Positions 21,931-31,700 of a DNA stretch of 64,000 bases are shown here, piece after piece. Each line of letters starts with the position of its first letter. Positions within the stretch are counted from its first letter, which is position 1. The position numbers and the translations under genes were made by a program. The stretch comes from JBGAPI01 sp044221335 (lineage in GTDB: Bacteria > Pseudomonadota > Gammaproteobacteria > Xanthomonadales > Ahniellaceae): the NCBI GenBank assembly GCA_044221335.1, contig JBGAPI010000008.1, forward strand, positions 54,679 to 118,678, written 5' to 3'. The notes beneath the pieces are model-generated. The model saw nothing but the letters and a program-made list of their open reading frames with translations. It searched no databases and was not told the DNA's origin.

Positions 21931-24900
21931 GTGATGGGTCCGACCCGAAGCGCCAGCCGATCGCCATCGTCGGTGTCTCCGCCCTGTTTCCGGGCTCGAC
22001 CGACGCCACGGGATTCTGGCGCGACATCCTCGCCGGCAACGATCTCATCGGCGACGTGCCGGCGCATCGCTGGCGGATCGACGACTACTACGATCCCGAT
22101 CCGTCCGCGCCGGACAAGACCTATGCACGCCGCGGCGGCTTCCTGCCGAAGGTCGACTTCGACGCGCTCGGCTGGGGCGTGCCGCCGTCGACCCTGCCGG
22201 CGACCGATACCTCGCAGCTGCTCGCGCTGATCGTCGCCCAGCAGGTGTTGCGCGATGCCTCGCGCGGCCAGTTCGACACGCTCGACCGCTCGCGGATCTC
22301 GGTGATCCTCGGCGTCACCAGCGCGCAGGAGCTGCTGTTCGACATGGTCTCGCGGCTGCAGCGCCCGGTGTGGGTGAAATCGCTGCGGGAGACCGGCCTG
22401 CCGGAGGACGATGTGCAGGCGGCCTGCGACCGCATCGCCGCGCACTACGTGCCGTGGCAGGAGGCGAGCTTTCCCGGGCTGCTCGGCAACGTCGTCGCCG
22501 GCCGCATCGCGAATCGCCTGAACCTCGGCGGTACCAATGCGGTGACCGACGCGGCCTGCGCGTCGACCTTCGCCGCGATCTCGATGGCGGTGAACGAGCT
22601 GCAGCTCGGCCACAGCGACCTCGTGATCTCGGGCGGCGTCGACACGCTGAACGACATCTTCATGTACATGTGCTTCTCGAAGACGCCGGCGCTGTCGCCG
22701 ACCGGCGACTGCCGGCCGTTCAGCGATCAGGCCGACGGCACCATGCTCGGCGAGGGTCTCGGCATGGTCGCGCTGAAGCGTCTCGCCGACGCGGAGCGCG
22801 ACGGCGACCGGATCTACGCGGTGCTCGCTGGTGTCGGTACTTCGTCCGATGGCCGCTCGAAGTCGGTCTATGCGCCGGTGTCGGCGGGGCAGGCGGTCGC
22901 GCTGCGGCGGGCCTACGAACTGGCGGGATTCGGACCGGAGACGATCGAACTGGTCGAGGCGCACGGCACCGGGACCAAGGCCGGCGACGTTGCCGAGTTC
23001 GAAGGACTGGCCAGTGTCTACGCGCCGTCGGCGCCGGGGCGTACGCAGTGGTGCGCGCTCGGCTCGGTGAAGAGCCAGATCGGCCACACCAAGGCCGCCG
23101 CCGGCGCAGCGGGCCTGTTCAAGGCGGTGATGGCGCTGCATCACAAGGTGCTGCCGCCGACGATCAAGGTCGCGGCGCCGAATCCCAAGCTGGGCCTGCC
23201 GGAGAGCCCGTTCTATCTCAACACGACGGCGCGCCCGTGGATCCGCAACGGCGATCATCCGCGCCGCGCCGCGGTCAGCGCGTTCGGCTTCGGCGGCTCG
23301 AATTTCCATCTCGCGCTCGAGGAGTACCGCGGGCCGGGGCAGAAGGCGCCGCGACTTCCGACGGCGTCGCACGACCTCGTCGCGCGGTCGGCCGACAGCN
23401 NNNNNNNNNNNNNNNNNNNNNNNNNNNNNNCCGACAGCGCCGCCGCGTTGGGCGAACATGCGCGCGCGTGGCGTGCCGGCGCAGCGACGCTGGCGCGCCT
23501 GGCGGCGGCGAGTCGCAGCGACTTCCGCGCCGAGGCGCCGTTCCGGCTCGCCCTCGTCGCCGCGTCGCTCGCCGAGCTCGATGCGCGCCTGTCGGTCGCG
23601 CTCGCGCGGATCGCGGCGAATCCGGACGCCGCATTCACCTTGCCCGACGGCAGCAGCTATTGCGTCGGCGCACCCGCCGGGGACGTCGCGTTCCTGTTCC
23701 CGGGGCAGGGCAGCCAATACCTCGGCATGGGCGCTGCGGCGGCGATCAGCTTCGAGTCCGCGCGCGCCGTCTGGGACCAGGCCGCGGACCTGCCCCTCGA
23801 TCCCACGACGGCACTGCAGGAAGTCGTCTTCCCGCGCCCGGTGTTCGACGCCGCGTCCGAGACCGCCCAGCGCGAACGCCTGACCGCGACCTCCTGGGCG
23901 CAGCCGGCGCTCGGAGCGACCTCCCTGTCGCTGCTGGCGCTGCTCGACGACCTCGGCATCCGCGCGCAGCGGGTCGGCGGCCACAGCTTCGGCGAGATCG
24001 CGGCGCTGTGCGCCGCGGGGGCACTCTCCGCGGACGACCTGCTCACGATCGCCCGCCGCCGCGGAGAGCTGATGGAGGCGGCCACCCGGGCCGGCGGCGG
24101 CGCGATGACCGCGCTCGGCGTCGAAATCGAGCGCGCGCGCGCGCTGCTCGGAAAGCATGCGCCGACGCTCGCCATCGCCAACCACAATGCGCCCGACCAG
24201 GTGGTCGTTTCCGGCGCGACCGACGCGATCGCCGCGTTCGAGCGGGCGATCGCGGCGGAGGGCGTGCCGGCCCGACGCTTGCCGGTCGCGGCGGCGTTCC
24301 ATTCGCCGCAGGTCGCGGCCGCCTGCGCACCGTTCGCCGAATTCCTCGCCGGCATCGCCTTCCGGGCCCCGGCGATCCCGGTGTACGGCAACGCCGACGC
24401 CGGTGCCTACGGCGCCGATCCTGCCCTGCTGCGCGACGGCCTGGTGCGGCAGATCGCCGCTCCCGTGCGCTTCGTCGAGATGGTCGAGGCGATGTACGCG
24501 GATGGCGCCCGCGTGTTCGTCGAGGTGGGTGCTGGCTCGGTGCTGCGGGGCCTGGTCGCGGCGATCCTCGGGGCGCGGCCGCATACCGTGATCGCGCTGG
24601 ATCGCAAGGGCAAGGCGGGTCTCGAGGTCCTGTTCTGCGGCCTCGCGCAGCTCGCCGCCGCCGGCGTCGCGACCCGACTCCCGAACCTGTTCGCCGATGT
24701 CCGCCGGGAGGACGACGCTCCGGCGCCGGCCCGGCTGTCGGTGCCGATCGACGGCACCAACGTCGGCAAGCCCTATCCGCCGGTGGATCCGGCCACGCTG
24801 CCGCCGCCGAATCCGCCGCGCTCGATGGCGCCTCACGGCCGTCCCGCGGCCGGACACCTTTCGAACGACGCGACGCACCCGGATGGATCGCCTCCGGAGG

Positions 24901-27900
24901 AACGCGTCGCCGCGCCCGTTGCTGCTGGAGTCGAGTCCATGAGTTCCGAAACGAAGTTGTCGCCGGCCTGGCTGGCGGCGTTCCAGGAGGCGCAGCAGCA
25001 GACCGCCGCCGCGCATGCCGAATTCCAGCGGGCCCTGTCCGACAGCCACACTCAATACCTGAAGCTGGCCGAGAGCGCGCTGTCCGGCCTGACCGCGCTG
25101 CTGGGCGCGGGTTCCGCCATGGCGGCGGCGCCCCCGGTGGCGGTCGCGGCGCCGACCGTCGCGTCGCCCGCGGCGGCGGCGCCCGCCACGGCGCGCCCGG
25201 CAGCGAGCGACGCGGTGCGCACACCTGCACCGACGGTCGCCGTCGCTGCGGCTCCGGCGCGCGACGTTGCCGCGCCGGCTCCTTTTCGGCTCGCGGCCGC
25301 GCCGATCGCGGCGGGTCCGACGGTCTCCGATCTGATGCTCGCCGTGGTCGCCGAGAAGACCGGCTATCCGGCCGAGATGCTGAATCTCGACATGGACCTC
25401 GAGGGCGACCTCGGCATCGACTCGATCAAGCGGGTCGAAATCCTGGCCGCGGTCGAGCAGCGCGGCGCGCTCGGTGTCGCGATCGACCGCAGCCGGCTCG
25501 GCGCGCTGCACACGCTGCGCGAGATCGTCGACTACCTCGGCAGCCTGGGCGGAGCGACCGCAGCGGTGCCGCCGCCCGGGTCGGTTGCGGCGCCGGCGGC
25601 ACCCGCTCCGGAGGCCTCGTCGGCGGGCGACCTCGCGTCGCTGCTGCTCGCGATCGTCGCGGAGAAGACCGGCTATCCGGCCGAGATGCTGAATCTCGAC
25701 ATGGACCTCGAGGGTGACCTCGGCGTCGACTCGATCAAGCGCGTGGAGATCCTGGCCGCGGTCGAACAGCGCGGCACCGTCAAGGTCGAGGTGGACCGCG
25801 CCCGGATGGCGGCGATGCACACGCTGCGCGAGATCGTCACCTACCTCGCCGGGGCCGGCGACGCGGTTGACCCGAAGGCGGCCAGGGAGGGTTCCGGCAG
25901 TGCGAAGGCGGCGGAAGCGACCGCCAGGCCATCCACGGTCGATCGGGGGTCGCTGTCGAGCACGCTGCTGTCGATCGTCGCCGAGAAGACCGGCTATCCC
26001 GCGGAGATGCTGAACCTCGAGATGGACCTCGAGGGTGATCTCGGCGTCGACTCGATCAAGCGGGTCGAGATCCTCGCCGCGGTCGAGCAGCGCCTGCCCG
26101 GGCTGCCGGCCGGCGATCGTGCCGAGCTCGCCGGACTGCACACGCTGGCCGAGATCGTCGCGTATTTCGATCGCCCCGACGCAAGTGCCGGCGGCGGGCT
26201 GCCGACGCTGGCCGCCGAGGACTCGACGCTGGCGCTGCCGCCACCGCGCACCGACCTCGGCCGCTACATCCTGGAGCGTGTTCCCGCGCCGCCGGCCGGC
26301 TTCGCGCTGCCCGGCCTGCTCGGACGTCCGGACGTCCATGTGATCGGCGGCGGCGACGGCCTCGATGCGGCTGTGGTGGCGGAGCTGCGCTCGCGCGGCG
26401 TCGACGCCCGGGTCGCCGCGACGCTGCCGGACGGCGCGGGCGCCTGCGTCTTCCTCGGGGGACTGCGTGCCGTCCGCGACAGCGTCGAGGCGGCCGCGGT
26501 CAACCGCGAGGCCTTCGATCTCGCGCAGCGCGTGGGCCGGAGCAGCGACGAGGCCGGGCGGGTGTTCGTCACGGTGCAGGACAGCGGCGGCAGCTTCGGC
26601 TCGCGCTCGATGGATCCCCTGCGCGCATGGCTGGCCGGCCTGCCGGCCCTGGTGAAGACCGCCGCGCTGGAATGGCCGCGCGCGGCACTGCGCGCGATCG
26701 ATCTCGAACGCGGCGATCGCGGCGACGCGGCGCTCGCCGTCGCACTGGTGGACGAACTGCTCGGTGGTGGCGGGGAGATCGAGGTCGGACTGTCGGCATC
26801 GGGTGTCCGCACGACGCTGGTCAGCACCGACCGGCCGGTGCGCCCGAGCATGGCGGCAATCGGCAGCGGCGAGGTCGTCGTGGTCAGCGGCGGCGCGCGC
26901 GGCGTCACCGCGGCCTGCATCGCGGAGTGGTCGGCTGCGTGCAAGGCGCGCTTCGTGCTGCTCGGCCGCACGCCCCTGGTCGACGAGTCGGCCGCGCACG
27001 CCGGCGCCGCCGACGCGACCGCGCTGAAGCGGGTGATGCTCGCCGAGGCGGTCGCCGCCGGCGAGAGCGTGACGCCGTCGCTGCTCGCGGCCCGCGTCGA
27101 CCGGGTGCTCGGCGCCCGCGAGATCCGCCGCAGCCTGGCGGCGATCCGCGCCAACGGTGCCGAGGCGCGCTACGAGGCGGTCGCGATCGACGACGTCGCG
27201 GCGGTCGCCGCGGTGGTCGAGCGGGTCCGCGGCGAATGGGGACCGATCGCCGGCATCGTGCATGCCGCCGGCGTGCTGGCCGACCGCCGCATCGTCGACA
27301 AGACCGCGGCGCAGTTCGATGCCGTGTTCCGCACCAAGGTCGACGGTCTGCGCGCGCTGCTGGCGGCGACCGCGAACGATCCGCTGAAACTGCTGTGCGT
27401 GTTCTCGTCGGTCTCCGCCCGCTGCGGCAACACCGGGCAGTCCGACTATGCGATGGCCAACGAGGTGCTGGCGAAGGTCGTCGCCGCCGAGGCGCGGCGG
27501 CGTCCGGGCCTGCGCGCGAAGGCCCTGGGCTGGGGCCCCTGGGAAGGTGGGATGGTCAACCCGGCGCTGCGCGAGCGCTTCGCCGCGCTCGGTGTGCCGA
27601 TGATCCCGCTGGCGGTCGGGGCGAGGATGTTCGCCGACGAGATGCGCGATGCCCGACCCGACGGCGTCGAGCTGGTGCTGGGCGGCGAGCCGCGCGGCGA
27701 GGCCCTGCTGATGGACGGCGCCGAGGCCCGCGTGGTATCGGTCGAGGTGCAGGTCTCCCGCGGCAGTCATGCGTTCCTCGAGGGCCACGCGGTGAAGGGC
27801 ACGCCGGTGGTACCGGTGGTGCTGGTCGCCGAGTGGATGGCGCGCGCGGCGCGCAGTTTCCGGCCGGGACTGCACCTGGTCAGCCTGGTCGACCTCAAGG

Positions 27901-28511
27901 TGCTGCGGGGCATCCGCCTCGGCGGCTTCGAGAACGGCGGGGATCGCTACCGCATCGACGCCGTCGCGCTGCCCTGCGTGCGCGGCGCCGAGCTTTCGAT
28001 GAGCGTGCGCGATGCGCGCGGCACGCTGATGTACACCGCGAAGGCCGAGCTGCGTCCGGAGATGCCTGCCGGCGAGCGCGCGCAGCCGGCGCTGGAACTC
28101 GGCGCGTGGAGCGGCGAGGCGCTGTACGGCGACCTGCTGTTCCATCGCGGCTCCTTCGAGCTGATCGATCAGGTTCATGGCATCTCCGATGCCGGCATCG
28201 GCGCGACCGTGCGCGGCGTCGACGTGGCCGGCTGGCGCCAGGAGCCGTGGCAGCTCGACGTCGCCGCGCTCGACGGCGGCCTCCAGCTGGCGGTGCTGCA
28301 CGGCCGCCGGATGCTCGGAGCGCCGACGCTGCCGACGGCGATCGCGGAGCTGCGCTGCTATTCCGCCGAGCCCATCGTCGGCCCCCTGACCGCCACGGCC
28401 TACCGTCGCCGCGGCAGCAGTTCGGAGAGCACGGCCGACATCCTGCTGTCCGATCGGCATGGGCGGCGGTATGCGGAGATGCTGGGCGTCCAGGTCCACG
28501 CCTTGCCATGA
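21927..28511 (+). CDS. pfaA: PfaA-type synthase: KS-MAT-ACP-ACP-ACP-KR-DH
   Basis: About 2194 residues including 11 undetermined at the N gap. Ketosynthase (10-455) has the triad Cys211 (DAACAS), His346 (EAHGTGT) and His387 (GHTKAAAG). Malonyl-acyltransferase (about 585-880) has FLFPGQGSQ and Ser687 in GHSFGE. Three acyl carrier domains follow, each with EGDLG(I/V)DSIKRVEI and phosphopantetheine serines at 1166, 1269 and 1376. A ketoreductase (about 1640-1890) has SGGARGVTAACIAEW and the SSVSARCGNTGQSDYAMANE active site. A C-terminal hot-dog dehydratase-like domain carries HAFLEGHAVKGTPVVPVVL. This is the PfaA order of iterative PUFA synthases, with three ACPs rather than the five to nine of many marine types. 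A separate phosphopantetheinyl transferase is required and not seen here. Confidence 0.94.
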   Translation: MSDGSDPKRQPIAIVGVSALFPGSTDATGFWRDILAGNDLIGDVPAHRWRIDDYYDPDPSAPDKTYARRGGFLPKVDFDALGWGVPPSTLPATDTSQLLALIVAQQVLRDASRGQFDTLDRSRISVILGVTSAQELLFDMVSRLQRPVWVKSLRETGLPEDDVQAACDRIAAHYVPWQEASFPGLLGNVVAGRIANRLNLGGTNAVTDAACASTFAAISMAVNELQLGHSDLVISGGVDTLNDIFMYMCFSKTPALSPTGDCRPFSDQADGTMLGEGLGMVALKRLADAERDGDRIYAVLAGVGTSSDGRSKSVYAPVSAGQAVALRRAYELAGFGPETIELVEAHGTGTKAGDVAEFEGLASVYAPSAPGRTQWCALGSVKSQIGHTKAAAGAAGLFKAVMALHHKVLPPTIKVAAPNPKLGLPESPFYLNTTARPWIRNGDHPRRAAVSAFGFGGSNFHLALEEYRGPGQKAPRLPTASHDLVARSADSXXXXXXXXXXXDSAAALGEHARAWRAGAATLARLAAASRSDFRAEAPFRLALVAASLAELDARLSVALARIAANPDAAFTLPDGSSYCVGAPAGDVAFLFPGQGSQYLGMGAAAAISFESARAVWDQAADLPLDPTTALQEVVFPRPVFDAASETAQRERLTATSWAQPALGATSLSLLALLDDLGIRAQRVGGHSFGEIAALCAAGALSADDLLTIARRRGELMEAATRAGGGAMTALGVEIERARALLGKHAPTLAIANHNAPDQVVVSGATDAIAAFERAIAAEGVPARRLPVAAAFHSPQVAAACAPFAEFLAGIAFRAPAIPVYGNADAGAYGADPALLRDGLVRQIAAPVRFVEMVEAMYADGARVFVEVGAGSVLRGLVAAILGARPHTVIALDRKGKAGLEVLFCGLAQLAAAGVATRLPNLFADVRREDDAPAPARLSVPIDGTNVGKPYPPVDPATLPPPNPPRSMAPHGRPAAGHLSNDATHPDGSPPEERVAAPVAAGVESMSSETKLSPAWLAAFQEAQQQTAAAHAEFQRALSDSHTQYLKLAESALSGLTALLGAGSAMAAAPPVAVAAPTVASPAAAAPATARPAASDAVRTPAPTVAVAAAPARDVAAPAPFRLAAAPIAAGPTVSDLMLAVVAEKTGYPAEMLNLDMDLEGDLGIDSIKRVEILAAVEQRGALGVAIDRSRLGALHTLREIVDYLGSLGGATAAVPPPGSVAAPAAPAPEASSAGDLASLLLAIVAEKTGYPAEMLNLDMDLEGDLGVDSIKRVEILAAVEQRGTVKVEVDRARMAAMHTLREIVTYLAGAGDAVDPKAAREGSGSAKAAEATARPSTVDRGSLSSTLLSIVAEKTGYPAEMLNLEMDLEGDLGVDSIKRVEILAAVEQRLPGLPAGDRAELAGLHTLAEIVAYFDRPDASAGGGLPTLAAEDSTLALPPPRTDLGRYILERVPAPPAGFALPGLLGRPDVHVIGGGDGLDAAVVAELRSRGVDARVAATLPDGAGACVFLGGLRAVRDSVEAAAVNREAFDLAQRVGRSSDEAGRVFVTVQDSGGSFGSRSMDPLRAWLAGLPALVKTAALEWPRAALRAIDLERGDRGDAALAVALVDELLGGGGEIEVGLSASGVRTTLVSTDRPVRPSMAAIGSGEVVVVSGGARGVTAACIAEWSAACKARFVLLGRTPLVDESAAHAGAADATALKRVMLAEAVAAGESVTPSLLAARVDRVLGAREIRRSLAAIRANGAEARYEAVAIDDVAAVAAVVERVRGEWGPIAGIVHAAGVLADRRIVDKTAAQFDAVFRTKVDGLRALLAATANDPLKLLCVFSSVSARCGNTGQSDYAMANEVLAKVVAAEARRRPGLRAKALGWGPWEGGMVNPALRERFAALGVPMIPLAVGARMFADEMRDARPDGVELVLGGEPRGEALLMDGAEARVVSVEVQVSRGSHAFLEGHAVKGTPVVPVVLVAEWMARAARSFRPGLHLVSLVDLKVLRGIRLGGFENGGDRYRIDAVALPCVRGAELSMSVRDARGTLMYTAKAELRPEMPAGERAQPALELGAWSGEALYGDLLFHRGSFELIDQVHGISDAGIGATVRGVDVAGWRQEPWQLDVAALDGGLQLAVLHGRRMLGAPTLPTAIAELRCYSAEPIVGPLTATAYRRRGSSSESTADILLSDRHGRRYAEMLGVQVHALP
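23400..23430. other. Assembly gap (31 Ns) inside pfaA
   Basis: Thirty-one undetermined bases after the ketosynthase domain. The same octamer CCGACAGC ends the left side and begins the right side. The frame is kept across the gap as given. Confidence 0.99.
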
Positions 28512-28548
28512 CGGTGCTTCGTCCCTCGCGGAATTGCCGCACCGCCGA

Positions 28549-28768
28549 GGGTCCAGGGCACAGGGCCCAGGGTTCCGTCGGACTCGTGGATGCGAAGCGC
28601 GACGCGCGCTGCGAGGGGCGCGAGCCACGAGCGCACTGCGCCGACGATGGTCTGCGATCGGTGCTCGCGCGCCGACCGCCAGCTCGACCGATGTCGAAGC
28701 GGCGGGCACTGCCGTCCCTCCGTGCCCTTCGCAGTCCCACTGGGCCCTGGGCCCTTTGCCTTGGGCCC
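28549..28768. repeat. Inverted-repeat element between pfaA and the pfaC-like gene
   Basis: Arms 28549-28585 and 28733-28768 match at about 29 of 36 positions as inverted repeats; the shared core is AGGGCCCAGGG. It fills most of the 271-base gap between the two synthase genes. No gene is seen in it. A fragment with the same core occurs at 16083 between pheS and pheT. Confidence 0.6.
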
Positions 28769-28782
28769 TTTCTCCGAGCGCC

Positions 28783-31700
28783 ATGACTTCGCCTCAACGC
28801 TTCCAACCGATCGCCATCGTCTCCACCTCCTGCCTGCTGCCGGGCGCGCTGTCGCCGCATGCGCTGTGGGAAGCGGTGCGCGACGGACGCGATCTGCTGT
28901 CGCGCGTTCCCGCGGGGCGCTGGGGACTCGCGCCGGAGCATGCGCTGTGCGCGCCCGACGCGCCGCTGCCCGACCGCGCATGGTCGGATCGCGGCGGCTA
29001 CGTCGACGGCTTCGAGGCACAGTGGGACCCTGAGGGGTTCGCGGTATCCGCCACCGAGCTGGACGGCCTCGATCCGCTGGTGCACTGGCTGCTGCACGGC
29101 GCCCGCGAGGTGCTCCGCGGCGCGAAGCCGGTAGCGCACGAGCGCGTGGGTGCGGTCGTCGGCAACCTCGGTTTCCCGACTGCGGCAATGGCGGCGCACG
29201 CGGCGGCGGTCTGGCACGGCGAGGAGGGCGGTGATCCGCGCAATCGCGCGATGAGCGGTGGCAGCGCCGCGCTGCTGGCGCGCGCACTCCGCCTCGGCGG
29301 CGACGTGTTCTGCCTCGATGCCGCCTGTGCATCGTCGCTGTATGCGATCAAGCTCGCCTGCGACCGGCTGCACGACGGCCGCGCCGACCTGATGATCGCC
29401 GGTGCGGTGCAGCGTGCCGACGACCTGTTCCTGCACGTCGGCTTCTCGGCGCTGAACGCGCTGTCGAAGTCGGGACGCTCGCGGCCGTTCCATCGCGACG
29501 CCGACGGCCTCGTGCCCGCGGAAGGCGCGGCCTTCGTGGGTCTCAAGCGGCTGGCCGATGCGCGCCGTGCCGGTGACACCGTCCTCGGCATCATCCGCGG
29601 CATCGGCCTGTCCAACGACGGCCGCGGCAAGGGCCTGCTGGCGCCTTCGGAGGAGGGCCAGGAGCGCGCGATCGCCGCGGCCTGGGCGATGGCCGGCGTG
29701 GATCCCGCCGCCGCCTCGCTGCTCGAATGCCATGCCACCGGCACGCCGGTCGGCGATGCGACCGAACTGCGCAGCAGTGCCCGGGTGTTCGCGCGGTCGG
29801 CGGCGCTGCCGATCGGCTCGCTGAAGTCCAATCTCGGGCATCTGATCACGGCCGCCGGCGCGGCCGCCGTGATCAAGGTGCTCGGCGCGATGCACGCGCG
29901 GACTCGGCCACCCACGCTGCACGTCGATGCGCCGCACCCGGCGCTGTCCGGCACGCCGTTCCGCCTGCTCGACCGAGCCGAGACCTGGCCGTCCGACGGC
30001 CCGCGCCTCGCCGGCATCTCGGCGTTCGGCTTCGGCGGCAACAACGCGCACCTGGTGCTGTCGGAAGACGATCCGGCGCTCGGGGACGATACGGCGGTGG
30101 CGACGGCGGCGCTCGGCGGGCCGGTCGACGTCGCGATCGTCGGCATCGGCGCGCGCGTCGCCGCGGCCGCCGATCGGGTCGAGCTGATCGCGGCGCTGCG
30201 GTCCGGTCGCGAGCTGCGCGACGGCAAGGGCGAGGGACGCATCGACGCGATCGAGCTCGACCTCGACGGCCTGCGCTTTCCGCCGCACGACCTCGCGCAG
30301 ACCCAGGCGCAACAGCTCGCGATGCTCGCCGCGACCCGCGAGGCCCTGGCGGAAACGGTGCCGCCGCCGCGCGAGCGCAGCGCGGTGCTGGTGGGCATGG
30401 AGCCTGATCCCGAGGTCGCGCGCTACGGCTGCCGCTGGCGCCTTCCCGAGCGCGCTGCGGACGCCGACTGGCTGGCACGGGCGCGCGCGGCGGTAGTGCC
30501 CGCGCTCGAGTCGGCGGCGGTGCTGGGCTCGATGCCGAACATCCCGGCCAATCGCCTGAGCTCGCAGTTCGACCTCGGCGGACCGGCGTTCACCGTGCAG
30601 GCCGGCGAGGCCTCCGGCCCGGTCGCGCTCGGGATCGCGGTGCGCGCCATTGCCGCCGGCGAGCTCGACGTCGCGGTGGTCGGTGCCACCGACTTCGCCT
30701 GCGAGGCGGTGCAGCGCGCGGTCAGCGGGCGGATCGCCGGCGACGCGGCGGTCGCGCTGGTGGTCAAGCGCCTCGATCATGCCGAGCGCGACGGCGACCG
30801 GATCTACGCGCTGGTCGGCGAGGACGGAACGGCCGCGATCGGCGCCGATGCGGACGACGCGTCGGCACTGGAAGCGCGGATCGGCTTCGCGCCGGCCGCC
30901 TTCGGGCTGGTCCGGGTGGCCGTCGCCGCACAGGAACTCCATCAGCGCCGCCGCAGCGACGGCGTTCCGTGGCTGTCGGCGACGCCGCGGGCACGCCGGA
31001 TCTCGATCGACGGCTTCGCGCCGACGGTCCTGCGGGAGGCCGCCCGCCATCCCAGCCGCGGCGAGGTCGCGCTGCCGCGCCTGTACTGCTACGCCGGCGC
31101 CGATCGCGCCGAGGTGGTGGCCGCGCTGCGCGCCGATCGCCGCGGGCTCGACGGTCCGGCGCGCGTGGTGCTGGTGGCGAACGAGTCGCAGCTGGCGGCA
31201 CAGCGGCTGCGCGCGCTGGCACACCTCGTCGACGGTGCGCCGGGCGGTCACGGCATCCATTTCCGGGATCGGCCGCTCGCGGGCGAGGTCGCGTTCGCGT
31301 TCGCCGGCGCCGGCGCCGCGTACCGCGGCATGGGGCGCGACCTGCTCAGCCATCTTCCGGGACTCGGCGCGACCCTGGCCGCGCGCAGCGCGCGCCTGCC
31401 GACTGCGCTGTCCTGGTCGTTCGAGGATTCCGGGCGTCCGCCGTCGGTGATGGAGCAGCTCACCGGCTCCTCGGCACTCGCGCAGATGCACCTCGCACTG
31501 TCGGAAGGCCTGCTCGGACTGCGGGCCGATGCATGGCTCGGCTATTCGTCCGGCGAGACCAATGCGCTGATCGCTGCCGGCGTCTGGAACGATCCCGACG
31601 CGCTGATGGCCGACATGGACGCCTCCGGACTGCTGGATCGCGAACTCGCCGGTCGCTTCGACCTGCTCGAGCGGGTCTGGGGGACGCCATCGCGCTGGAC

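Noticed and set aside
21873..28784. Open frame of about 2300 codons on the minus strand opposite pfaA
   Set aside because: Antisense frame in very GC-rich DNA; its translation is Arg/Ala/Asp-rich without domains, while the plus strand encodes a complete synthase.
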